This document shows positions 50,917 through 60,232 of a stretch of DNA of 64,000 nucleotides, piece by piece. Origin of the DNA: a bacterium (GTDB lineage Bacteria > SZUA-79 > Acidulodesulfobacterales > Acidulodesulfobacteraceae); NCBI GenBank assembly GCA_027318865.1, contig DAHVOJ010000004.1:1-64000 (forward strand), read 5' to 3'. Position numbers and translations under genes: made by a program. Each line of letters begins with the position of its first letter. Within the stretch, counting starts at the first letter, position 1. A model generated the notes under the pieces. That model was not told where the DNA came from and did not search any database. It saw only the letters and a list, made by a program, of their open reading frames with translations.

Positions 50917-51267
50917 TCAAAAACCCCTACATAAAAAATATAATATAGAAGGATGAATAAATTAAATATAGATAACGATATAATAATAACTTCCTCAAGC
51001 GAACTTAAAAAAAATAATAATGTCGGAAATATCACTTGCTATGCTCTTAAATATGGAGAGGCCGTATGAACGAGGAAACCGTTAATGAGCGGATTAAATA
51101 TGCGGAAGGTCTAAGTATAAAAAGCAGTAGAAACGGACGAACAGTCGAAATTGTTAAAAGGGTTCGGATGCGGTTATATTAAGATTTCTGTTTTCGAAGC
51201 CTTTAGAAATAGAAAAATTCGAAAAGCTTTTAGTTTAAAAAAGAGAAGAAAAGAGTTAAAATAAAAA

Positions 51268-51915
51268 ATGGCAAAAATTTTTGTAACCGGCGGAATTTCT
51301 TCGGGGAAATCGAACTTTGCGGAAGAAACTGCGCTTTCATTATATAAATCGTATATTACTGCCGGCGGAGGTAAGTGTTGCGGTTTACTTCATTTTATTG
51401 CGACCGCAAAAACAGGAATAAACGAAAAATATAAAAAAAACGGAATAGTTGAAATAGAATACGAAAAGAGAGACGAAAACGAATATGAAGACGAAGAGAT
51501 GGCTTTAAAAATAAAAAAACATAAAGAAAGGCGGAATAAAGTTTTTATCGTACACGAAAATTTCGACGATTTGAAAGTGGAAATTGACGGCATATGCAAA
51601 TTTTTATCTTCCGAACCAGATTTGGGATGCGGCATAATCCTTATAGATTCTATGACATTATGGCTTTCGTCTATTTTTAAAGATATATCCTATTACGATT
51701 CCGCCCTTGAATCCGTTATAAAATTTTCCGAATATCTTTCAAAAATCGAATGTTCGGTTGTTGCCGTCGCGGATTCGCTCGGTTTCAATACGGTGCCGGT
51801 CGATGCGTACGTCAGGAAATTTATCGAATTAAACGGCTTGATGGAGCAGGAGCTTTCCGCCCTTTCCGATAAGGCTTACTGCGTTATCGCCGGAAATCCC
51901 GTACCGTTAAAATAA
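51268..51915 (+). CDS. cobU: Adenosylcobinamide kinase / adenosylcobinamide-phosphate guanylyltransferase
   Basis: KIFVTGGISSGKSNFAEETA; IILIDSMTLWLSSIF; CVIAGNPVPLK; next to cobT/cobS. Confidence 0.88.
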   Translation: MAKIFVTGGISSGKSNFAEETALSLYKSYITAGGGKCCGLLHFIATAKTGINEKYKKNGIVEIEYEKRDENEYEDEEMALKIKKHKERRNKVFIVHENFDDLKVEIDGICKFLSSEPDLGCGIILIDSMTLWLSSIFKDISYYDSALESVIKFSEYLSKIECSVVAVADSLGFNTVPVDAYVRKFIELNGLMEQELSALSDKAYCVIAGNPVPLK

Positions 51916-51927
51916 AAATTTAGAAAA

Positions 51928-51953
51928 TAACCGCCCCGTAGGGCGGGGTGGTT
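51928..51953. repeat. Short palindrome with the same termini as the 26.2-kb and 60.9-kb elements; may act as a terminator
   Basis: ataaccgccccgtagggcggggtggttt. Confidence 0.75.
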
Positions 51954-52097
51954 TGCTGCCGGGAGTTATAAATATACTCGATGAGTATTGTAATATCCGG
52001 CCTTTATTTTTATCCAAATCTAATTTATAATTAAACCTTAATAGTAATAAATAAAAATTTACGATATTAACTCTTTTAGAATAAAATTGGCGCCGAC

Positions 52098-53207
52098 ATG
52101 AACGACAGGGACTATCTTTTTTCCGTCGCAGGCAAAATAAAGCCGGTCGATAAAAAAAAGTTTTATAAAATTGCGGAAAACAGGCTTAACAGGCTGATAA
52201 AGCCCAAAGGGAGCTTGGGAAGATTGGAAGAATTTGCAAAAGACGTCGTCGCTATTACGGAAAAAGAAAGACCCCTGTCAAATAACGGGTTAAACAATAA
52301 ATTCGTGTGTGTTTTTGCCGGAGACCACGGCGTAGTCGAAGAAGGCGTCAGCCTGTTTAAACAGGATGTTACCGCTCAGATGGTAAAGAATTTTTTGAGC
52401 GGAGGAGCGGCCATCAATACCATAGCGGACTCGGCAGGCGCAAACGTCATTGTAGTGGATGTCGGGATAAATGCCGATATGGGCGGCATTGGAGCGACGC
52501 CGTCTTCAAGTTTTATAAACGGCAAAGTCAGAAAGGGGACGTTTAATATTTACAAAGGTCCTGCTATGACTGCCGGAGAAGCAGTCGAATCAATCCTTAA
52601 AGGCATAGAAATAGCAGGCATGATAAAGGAAAAAGGCGCGGAAATCTGCGCCACCGGAGATATGGGAATAGGCAATACGACCCCCGCATCCGCAATTACC
52701 TGCTTTTATTCAAAAAAAGCGCCGGAACTCGTCTGCGGCAGAGGGACGGGAGTTAATGCGGACGTAATCAAAAAAAAAGCGGAAATTATAGAAAAGGCGA
52801 TTAAATCTAATATAAGGAACGGCGGAAACGGCGACGCCATAGATGTCCTTGCCGGGGTCGGCGGCTTGGAGATAGGCGCGATAGCGGGATTTATACTGGG
52901 ATGCGCTATCAACAGAATTCCCGTAGTCGTGGACGGCTTTATTTCTACCGCAGGCTCTTTAGTAGCCTTAAACATTAATCCCTGTGTTTCCGATTATATG
53001 TTTCTAGGGCATCTTTCCAAAGAAAAGGGTCATAAAGCCGCCGTCAAACTTATCGGCAAAACTCCCGTACTGGATTTGTCGATGAGGCTCGGCGAAGGGA
53101 CCGGTGCGGTTATTGCAATGAAGATAATAGAAACGGCGCTTAATATGTATAACAATATGCTGACGTTTGACGAAGCCGGAGTTATCGCTTCAAAACTTAA
53201 TAAATAA
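52098..53207 (+). CDS. cobT: Nicotinate-nucleotide--dimethylbenzimidazole phosphoribosyltransferase
   Basis: RLNRLIKPKGSLGRLE, FAGDHGVVEEGVS, TGDMGIGNTTPASAI, LGHLSKEKGH motifs. Confidence 0.96.
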   Translation: MNDRDYLFSVAGKIKPVDKKKFYKIAENRLNRLIKPKGSLGRLEEFAKDVVAITEKERPLSNNGLNNKFVCVFAGDHGVVEEGVSLFKQDVTAQMVKNFLSGGAAINTIADSAGANVIVVDVGINADMGGIGATPSSSFINGKVRKGTFNIYKGPAMTAGEAVESILKGIEIAGMIKEKGAEICATGDMGIGNTTPASAITCFYSKKAPELVCGRGTGVNADVIKKKAEIIEKAIKSNIRNGGNGDAIDVLAGVGGLEIGAIAGFILGCAINRIPVVVDGFISTAGSLVALNINPCVSDYMFLGHLSKEKGHKAAVKLIGKTPVLDLSMRLGEGTGAVIAMKIIETALNMYNNMLTFDEAGVIASKLNK

Positions 53208-53236
53208 AATAATTTAGTAATAAAATAATTTCGAAT

Positions 53237-54112
53237 ATGTTTATATTGAGCGGATTATCCGAAGCCGTAAATTTTTTAACCGTATTTAAATTTAAAAGAA
53301 AAAGCGGGAAGTCCGGCGGCGAAGACGGCAAAGAAACGGTTCTTCTCAAAAAATCTATTAAATATTTTCCTGTTGCAGGTTTTTTTATAGGAATAATATT
53401 GGCTGTGATTTTTTATGTTTTTAAAGAATTTTTGCCTGTTCGGTCCGCAATTTTAATTTCTATTTTTTTTCTTTATATTATTACGGGAGGGCTTCATTTT
53501 GACGGTCTTTCGGATACTTCGGACGGTTTTTTCGCCTATCTGAAAAGCGGAGATAAAAATAAATTTTATAAAGCCATGAAAGACGTCAATACGGGAACGG
53601 CCGGAAATATTGCGATAATTTTTTACGTTTTAATAATGTGGTCGCTAATAATATCGGCTGAACCGGCTCAAAGTTTTCATTTGTCAAACGCCGGCGCCCC
53701 AGTCCTCAACGGCAATCTTTTTAATGTTAATGCCGGTTTTAGTATTAATCTTAATTTTATATATCTTATTCTGCTTGTTTTTCCCGCCGCAGGGAGATAT
53801 TCTATAGTCGTTATGTCGTATTTTTCGGATACGCCCGAAAATTTTAAAGGAATAGGAACCGTTTTTACGGAAGGAACGGATATGCGGTCGTTTGTTATCG
53901 CCTCGCTTTTTACTGTTATAATTATATATTTTCTTTTAAATCTCGCGGGTATTTTTTCTCTTTTGACGGCGATTTTTGCCGTTCTTTTATCGGCGTTTTA
54001 TTTCAGGAAAAGATTCGGCGGAGTAAACGGGGATATGCTCGGATTTACCGTAAAACTGTCGGAAGTCGTTTTTACGGCGGCTTTGCTCGGATTTCACAAA
54101 ATTCTTTATTAA
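53237..54112 (+). CDS. cobS: Adenosylcobinamide-GDP ribazoletransferase
   Basis: GGLHFDGLSDTSDGFFA; FGGVNGDMLGFTVKLSEVV; multiple TM helices. Confidence 0.93.
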   Translation: MFILSGLSEAVNFLTVFKFKRKSGKSGGEDGKETVLLKKSIKYFPVAGFFIGIILAVIFYVFKEFLPVRSAILISIFFLYIITGGLHFDGLSDTSDGFFAYLKSGDKNKFYKAMKDVNTGTAGNIAIIFYVLIMWSLIISAEPAQSFHLSNAGAPVLNGNLFNVNAGFSINLNFIYLILLVFPAAGRYSIVVMSYFSDTPENFKGIGTVFTEGTDMRSFVIASLFTVIIIYFLLNLAGIFSLLTAIFAVLLSAFYFRKRFGGVNGDMLGFTVKLSEVVFTAALLGFHKILY

Positions 54113-54142
54113 ATTTAATTATTAATTAATCGGCGATTTTTT

Positions 54143-55663
54143 ATGCTTGCTGTTTATTTTGCGTCAGACAGGTCTTCTTCCGGAAAATCTACCGTGACGC
54201 TTGCTTTTTCTATGGCGCTTAAGGATAGCGGATATTCGTTAAGCCTTTATAAAACCGGACCTGATTTTATAGACCCCGCAATACTATCCATGGCTTTAAA
54301 TCCGGAAGCCGGCGTTAAAAATTTGGATCCTTTTTTAATACCGGATAGATATTTAACGGAGTGGCTCTTTAAAGGAAGCGTCGGCGAAACGGATGCCGCG
54401 GATGAAGGGGAAACGTTTAGAATAGCTAAAAACGAGGACTTGAATATTATTAATAAAGATAAAAAAGCATTTGTCGCGGAAAGCGCTATGGGGCTTTACG
54501 ACGGAAATTCATTTGCGATAGCAAAAAAATTTAAATTTCCGGTAGTTTTAGTTATGGACTGCAAAAGAATCTCGTCAACCATGGCTTCATTGGTTTACGG
54601 ACTTAAAAATTATAAAAAAGGAGTCAACGTTTGCGGCGTAATCCTGAACAATATTTCTTCCGTAAGGCATTACGAAATAATTTCAAAAGAAATTAAGGAA
54701 AACATATCCGGCATAGAAGTTTTCGGCTATGTTTTAAACAACGAAAAAGTTTTTTCCATAAAAGAAAGACATCTTGGATTGACGACTCCAAATAACGAAA
54801 GCGAAAACGACGGAAAGGAGTTCGAGAGAACCGTTTTAAACATAAAAGATGCCGTATTTAAGAATGTAGATTTTAATGTTATGGTAAATGTTTTGGAAGA
54901 AAATTCAGAAAGTTTCTATGAATTATTTAATAAACAGGCAGAAACCATAAAAAATGCAAAGCCCGATAAATCTAATAAATCTAATAATGCCGGGTCGGTC
55001 AGAATTGCCGTCGCTTTAGATAAAGCCTTCTTTTTTTATTATAATTTTAATTTTGAAATTTTAAAAAGTTTCGGAGCGGAAATAGTTTTCTTTAGCCCTT
55101 TAAGAGATAAAACTTTGCCTAAAGGAACCCGGGCAGTTTATATCGGCGGCGGTTATCCCGAAATTTATGCCGCCGCTCTTGCAGGGAATACGCCTATAAG
55201 AAAAGAAATTTACGAATTCTTTAAAAATAATGGTATAATATATGCCGAATGCGGCGGACTGATGTATCTGTGCGAAAAAATTAATTATGAGCGGCAAAGT
55301 TTTGCCGCCGCAGGGATTTTTCCTTTTTACGCGGATATGGATAAAGGCGGGTTATCGCTGGGCTATAGAACCGTGAGGCTTAAAGAGAAGACTTTTCTCG
55401 GCGAAGCCGGTTTGACCGTCCACGGTCACGAGTTCCATTATTCTAAGATTATAAAAGACGGCGCCGCCGGCAGTAAAAATAATAACGATAAAACCGGCAA
55501 AGACTTAAAAAATATACTCGAATATGAAAGCCTTAGCGCTCCCGGCGTATTTAAGCCGGAGGGGTATAATATCTTGAATGCGGTGGGCAGTTATATACAC
55601 TTATCGTTTTATTCCAATAAATTAATAGCTAAAAATATCGTAGAAAGCGCAAAGAATTTTTGA
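54143..55663 (+). CDS. Cobyrinate a,c-diamide synthase (CobB/CbiA)
   Basis: GKSTVTLAFSMALKDSGYSLSLYKTGPDFIDPA; GGYPEIYAAAL; YAECGGLMYLCE; VHGHEFHYSK. Confidence 0.93.
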   Translation: MLAVYFASDRSSSGKSTVTLAFSMALKDSGYSLSLYKTGPDFIDPAILSMALNPEAGVKNLDPFLIPDRYLTEWLFKGSVGETDAADEGETFRIAKNEDLNIINKDKKAFVAESAMGLYDGNSFAIAKKFKFPVVLVMDCKRISSTMASLVYGLKNYKKGVNVCGVILNNISSVRHYEIISKEIKENISGIEVFGYVLNNEKVFSIKERHLGLTTPNNESENDGKEFERTVLNIKDAVFKNVDFNVMVNVLEENSESFYELFNKQAETIKNAKPDKSNKSNNAGSVRIAVALDKAFFFYYNFNFEILKSFGAEIVFFSPLRDKTLPKGTRAVYIGGGYPEIYAAALAGNTPIRKEIYEFFKNNGIIYAECGGLMYLCEKINYERQSFAAAGIFPFYADMDKGGLSLGYRTVRLKEKTFLGEAGLTVHGHEFHYSKIIKDGAAGSKNNNDKTGKDLKNILEYESLSAPGVFKPEGYNILNAVGSYIHLSFYSNKLIAKNIVESAKNF

Positions 55664-55736
55664 AATTAAAGCGGCTCGCTCCGCCGGAGATTGCTTCGCT
55701 CCGGAGTCCGGCGCAGCTGACCGAGCCGCTTTAATT
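55664..55736. terminator. Large structured hairpin directly after cobB/cbiA
   Basis: 15-bp perfect outer arms aattaaagcggctcg / cgagccgctttaatt with inner cgccgga / tccggcg pairing. Confidence 0.6.
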
Positions 55737-55802
55737 AAAATAATAAATTTAAAATTAATTTAAAGCTAAAAAATAGATATAGCCGCAAGGAGAAATAAAT
55801 AT

Positions 55803-57101
55803 ATGACGGAAAAAGAAAATGCGCTTAAGAATATATATACGGCAGGAATAAAATATGTTTCCGATAAGGAAAATATCGAAGCGGAAAAATTCATGGAAAA
55901 CATAGTAAACGGCAAAACCGTTATCTTACACAATAAAAACAGGGATAAATTTGTCGGCATAGGAAAAGATTTGACCACGAAAATAAACGCAAGCATAGGA
56001 ACTTCCACAAACCATATCAATCTTGGCGAAGAAATCAGAAAAGCGGTCATTGCCGAAAAATCCGGAGCCGATACCTTGATGGAACTTAGCGTCGGGGGAG
56101 ATTTAGACCTTATAAGGAGGGAAGTTATAGGCAATACATCGCTTCCGGTAGGAACCGTTCCGCTTTATCAGGCGTTCAGGGAAGCGATAGATACGTATAA
56201 AAATCCGGTTAAAATGCCCGAAGAACTGGTATTAGAAGTTATCGAAAAACAGTGCGCCGACGGGGTTTCTTTTATGGCGATTCACTCCGGTTTAAATATG
56301 ATGTCTTTAGAAAGGCTGAAAAAGCAGTCTTACAGATATGCGGGGCTTGTTTCCAAGGGCGGAGCGTATATGATTGCATGGATGCTCGAAAATAACAAAG
56401 AAAATCCATTATACGAAAGATTTGAAGACGTGCTTAAAATTTTAAAAAAATACGATACGGTGCTCAGTCTTGGAAACGGTTTGAGAGCCGGAGCTACGGC
56501 AGATTCTTTCGACAGGGCTTATATGCAGGAACTTCTTATAAACTGCGAGCTTTGCGATATTGCGAGAGATTACGGGGTTCAGGTTATCGTCGAAGGCCCG
56601 GGGCATATTCCCATAGACGAAATAGAAGCTAACGTTAAAATTCAGAAGAAAATGTCCGGAGACGCTCCGTTTTATGTCTTAGGCCCCTTAGTGACGGACG
56701 TTGCCGCAGGTTATGACCATATATCGTCTGCAATAGGAGGCGCTCTGTCGTCTTCTTTCGGCGCCGATTTTCTGTGTTACGTTACTCCGGCGGAACATCT
56801 CGGTCTGCCGTCCGAAGAGGATGTGGCGATAGGCGTTAAGTCGGCAAAGATTGCGGCCCATATAGGAGATATGATAAAATTAAAAAAAACCGGCGACGAT
56901 TTAAATATATCTAAGGCGAGAAGGAATATAGACTGGGAAAGCCAGTTTAAATATTCCATAGATCCGGAATATTCGAAGTCGATTTTTAAATCCAAAAATA
57001 GCGACGAGACCGCCGGGTGCAGTATGTGCGGCGAGTTCTGCGCCCCGTTGAGGGTTAAAAAATATTTTAAATATGAAATCAAATATGGAAAAAAAGCTTA
57101 G
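55803..57101 (+). CDS. ThiC-family radical SAM enzyme (phosphomethylpyrimidine synthase or 5-hydroxybenzimidazole synthase BzaF)
   Basis: ADTLMELSVGGDLDLIRRE, GTVPLYQA, VEGPGHIPIDEIEANV, CSMCGEFCAPLRV; placed after cobU/T/S/B. Confidence 0.93.
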   Translation: MTEKENALKNIYTAGIKYVSDKENIEAEKFMENIVNGKTVILHNKNRDKFVGIGKDLTTKINASIGTSTNHINLGEEIRKAVIAEKSGADTLMELSVGGDLDLIRREVIGNTSLPVGTVPLYQAFREAIDTYKNPVKMPEELVLEVIEKQCADGVSFMAIHSGLNMMSLERLKKQSYRYAGLVSKGGAYMIAWMLENNKENPLYERFEDVLKILKKYDTVLSLGNGLRAGATADSFDRAYMQELLINCELCDIARDYGVQVIVEGPGHIPIDEIEANVKIQKKMSGDAPFYVLGPLVTDVAAGYDHISSAIGGALSSSFGADFLCYVTPAEHLGLPSEEDVAIGVKSAKIAAHIGDMIKLKKTGDDLNISKARRNIDWESQFKYSIDPEYSKSIFKSKNSDETAGCSMCGEFCAPLRVKKYFKYEIKYGKKA

Positions 57102-57408
57102 TATTAAGCATATTGGATTTATCGTTTTTATTTTCTTGTTTGCTTTGATGTTGATATTCAGCATTAAAGGCGTGTTTAAGGTTTACAGGCTGAGAGCCGA
57201 ACAGCTTGCCGCTAAAAGAAACATAGCCGAAGTTAAAAAAAGCAATAAAAAAATAGAAAACCAAATTCACGAATTGACTTATAACAAGCAGTATATCGCT
57301 AATATTGCAAGAGAAAAACTTAATATGATAAAGCCCGGAGAGATAGTTTTTAAATTTTTGGGTAAAAGCAAAAAAGACAAAAATACAAATAAGACGGACA
57401 AGAAATGA
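57073..57408 (+). CDS. FtsB/DivIC-like septum formation initiator
   Basis: One TM helix plus coiled coil, ending in NIAREKLNMIKPGEIVFKF. Confidence 0.78.
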   Translation: MKSNMEKKLSIKHIGFIVFIFLFALMLIFSIKGVFKVYRLRAEQLAAKRNIAEVKKSNKKIENQIHELTYNKQYIANIAREKLNMIKPGEIVFKFLGKSKKDKNTNKTDKK

Positions 57409-57432
57409 TAAATTTATTTAAATCTGGTGGTA

Positions 57433-58986
57433 TCAGGATATTTCAAAGTATTCCGGATAGAAACCGTCCTGCATTTTAATGCTTATCGTTTTATTTATTT
57501 TATTTTCAAGAGCCTTAAGCGTTTTTTCGTTTTCATATAATTTATTCATAACATTGGGATGAACCGTAACAGTTATTTTTTTTGCCCTTGTTTTTTTCGC
57601 AAATGCCGAAACGGCTCTTAATATTTCAAAGCAAACAGTTTGGGTCGATTTAATCATGCCGGAGCCTTCGCACATAGGGCACTGTTCTAAAAAAGTAGAT
57701 ACAATGCCGTTGCCCGTTCTTTTTCTGGTCATTTCTACAATACCGAGTTCGGTTATCTTGTTGATAGCGGTTTTTGTTCTGTCTCTTTTAAGAGATTCTT
57801 CGAGCATTCTGTAAACTTTGTCTTTGTCTTCTTCCTTATTCATGTCGATAAAATCGATTACTATAATCCCGCCTATATTTCTTAACCTCAGCTGAAACGC
57901 GATTTCCTTTGCGGCTTCCAGATTTGTTTTAAGTATAGTATCGTCAAAATTTCTTTTTCCTACAAACTTTCCGGTGTTTACGTCGATAGCGGTAAGAGCT
58001 TCGGCATGGTCTATTATTATATAGCCCCCGGATTTCAGCCATACTTTTTTGTTCAGGGACTTGGATATTTCTTTTTCTATATTATAACGGTCGAACAGCG
58101 AAACGCCGTTTTTATTTTTGTAAAGTTCTACTATATCGATATATTCCGGCGATTGAATAGAAAGAAAATCAATAATCTTTTTATATTCGTCTTTATCGTC
58201 TATAATAATTTTATCGAATTTTTTATTAAGGAAATCCCTTAATACCCTCAAGGAAAGTCCGATGTCTTTAAATATAAGTTTTGGAGCTTTTGCGGAAAGT
58301 TGTTCTTTGTATATATCGTTCCACAGGTTCGTAAGAAATTTAATATCTCTTTCTATATCTATTTCGGAAGCATTTTCTGCGGCGGTTCTGATAATGAAAC
58401 CGGTGCCTTCTTTCCTGTATCTCATTACTATATTCTTAAGCCTTTTTTTCTCGTCGTCGCTTTTAATTTTTCTAGAAATTCCTATCGACGAAGACGTCGG
58501 CATATATACGAGGAATCTTCCGGGAAGCGAAATACGGCTGGTTACTCTGGCGCCTTTGGTTTTTACCGGTTCTTTAGCAATTTGAACGAGTATTTCCTGA
58601 TTTTTTTTAATTAAAAGGTCTATATTTTGTAGGTTTTTCCTATTTTTTTTAATTTTATCAGGTTTTTTTTTTAATTTTATGTTTCGAGCATTTTCTTCTT
58701 TTTCTTTTTCTCCATTATCGGATTCAAAGAAATCGTAATCCGAGCCTTCTATTTCGTAAAAATCTCCGGCATATAGAAACGCAGATTTTTCCCATCCTAT
58801 ATCTATAAAAGATGCTTGAATTCCCGGCAGTACCTGCATTACTTTTCCTTTATAAATATTTCCGTGCTTTGGGGAAATTTCATCCCGTTCTATGAATATT
58901 TCCGTAAGTTTTCCATCCTCCATTAACGCTATTCTAGTTTCAAAATCGTCTTTATTTACGACAAGTTCGGTAGTCAAATTTATCAC
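57433..58986 (-). CDS. Ribonuclease E/G family
   Basis: GNIYKGKVMQVLPGIQASFIDIGWEKSAFLYAGD; DVNTGKFVGKRNFDDTILKTNLEAAKEIAFQLRLRNIGGIIVIDFIDM; CPMCEGSG. Confidence 0.95.
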   Translation of the reverse strand: MINLTTELVVNKDDFETRIALMEDGKLTEIFIERDEISPKHGNIYKGKVMQVLPGIQASFIDIGWEKSAFLYAGDFYEIEGSDYDFFESDNGEKEKEENARNIKLKKKPDKIKKNRKNLQNIDLLIKKNQEILVQIAKEPVKTKGARVTSRISLPGRFLVYMPTSSSIGISRKIKSDDEKKRLKNIVMRYRKEGTGFIIRTAAENASEIDIERDIKFLTNLWNDIYKEQLSAKAPKLIFKDIGLSLRVLRDFLNKKFDKIIIDDKDEYKKIIDFLSIQSPEYIDIVELYKNKNGVSLFDRYNIEKEISKSLNKKVWLKSGGYIIIDHAEALTAIDVNTGKFVGKRNFDDTILKTNLEAAKEIAFQLRLRNIGGIIVIDFIDMNKEEDKDKVYRMLEESLKRDRTKTAINKITELGIVEMTRKRTGNGIVSTFLEQCPMCEGSGMIKSTQTVCFEILRAVSAFAKKTRAKKITVTVHPNVMNKLYENEKTLKALENKINKTISIKMQDGFYPEYFEIS

Positions 58987-59181
58987 CGTTAGTTTTTTAT
59001 TTATATTTTGTATCGTTATTTTTTAATGCATATCATTTTATCATATTTTATAATTAAATTTTTATTTTTTATTTTTTATTTATTTATTTGGATTTTTTTT
59101 TAATATATATGGTATGATATTATATAAAGTTAAAAAATTGAGCGATAAATAAAGACTAAAAAATAAAAGAGGATATATAAT

Positions 59182-59367
59182 ATGGACGAGAATGTAATAC
59201 TGTGTGCAGTCTGTAGCTGGAGAGGCGTCTGTAAAAAAAAGTACAGCGTTTCGGGAATAGAAATTTTTAACTGCCCGGATTTTTCGAGGGATGTTTCTAT
59301 CACTATTTCCGGTATCGAAGAACTGATGCATTTTATAAATAATTTTACAAGCGACAGGGTAAATTAG
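59182..59367 (+). CDS. Small cysteine-containing protein
   Basis: CAVCSWRGVCKKKYSVSG; good spacing upstream of the SPOR gene. Confidence 0.55.
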   Translation: MDENVILCAVCSWRGVCKKKYSVSGIEIFNCPDFSRDVSITISGIEELMHFINNFTSDRVN

Positions 59368-59368
59368 T

Positions 59369-60049
59369 TTGAAAAAAGATAAAATTACCGCAGTTATTGT
59401 TTTTTTAACGGTTATATTTATTGTTTTTGTTTTCGGACTTTTCATAGGAAAAAAATTATCTCCCGAAAGTTCGAAGGAAGGAACTATTAATAAACCTGTC
59501 ATAAAAAATAATAATAACATTAGGACCAAGGCGCCGCGCAGGTTGGGGCATCGACTTCCAAGCGCCGGAAGTAACATAAAATTCGCGCCTATTTCTAGAT
59601 TAGCCGCTTTGAAAAAAGGTGAAGTTTTAAAAAAAAGAAAAACGGGTGAAAAAGGACAGAAAGTTAAGCATTCAGGTCATCCGGTTAAACAGAAGGAAAA
59701 AACTAAAATAATTTACGTGAAAAAGCCCGTATATGTGTATAGATATATAATCAAAAAAGTTCATCCTGCCTCATCGAGTAAGGCAAACCTACTTAACTTT
59801 AAGGTTTATTACACCATACAGGTTGCGGCTCTTTCAAATTACGCTCAGGCTAAAGCTATAGCGGATAAATTAAATTCAATGGGTTTTTTTGCATATATAA
59901 TTCCTATTACAGTTTCCGGAAAATCCGGCAAAGCGGTTTATCAGCAGGTCAGGGTCGGAAAGTTTTCTACCGAAAAAGGCGCAAAATCATTAGAGAATGT
60001 CATAGCAAAAAAGTTTAAAGTAAAACCTTACATCATAAAGGTGGACTAA
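59369..60049 (+). CDS. SPOR-domain membrane-anchored protein
   Basis: N-terminal TM; YYTIQVAALSNYAQAKAIADKLNSMGFFAYI...YQQVRVGKFSTEKGAKSL. Confidence 0.85.
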   Translation: MKKDKITAVIVFLTVIFIVFVFGLFIGKKLSPESSKEGTINKPVIKNNNNIRTKAPRRLGHRLPSAGSNIKFAPISRLAALKKGEVLKKRKTGEKGQKVKHSGHPVKQKEKTKIIYVKKPVYVYRYIIKKVHPASSSKANLLNFKVYYTIQVAALSNYAQAKAIADKLNSMGFFAYIIPITVSGKSGKAVYQQVRVGKFSTEKGAKSLENVIAKKFKVKPYIIKVD

Positions 60050-60232
60050 AGAGGAATAGATTTATTTTATTTCTTACCTAAGGCCGCGTTTCAACCGTTA
60101 TTAAGCATCCAATTATTTTTTTTAACTAACATTGCCGGAAAGTCTTGACTCTTTTTTAAAAATAATATATATTAAATACTAATTAATAATCATTACTAAA
60201 ATCAATCAATAATTTTAAAAGGAGGTATTTTT

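Noticed and set aside
51916-52097. Cobalamin riboswitch upstream of cobT
   Set aside because: No B12-box-like GCCACTG or multi-stem structure seen; only the short GC palindrome at 51928-51953.
59080-59577. Minus-strand 165-aa ORF overlapping the small Cys protein and SPOR gene
   Set aside because: Overlaps well-supported plus-strand coding sequence; no recognisable domain.
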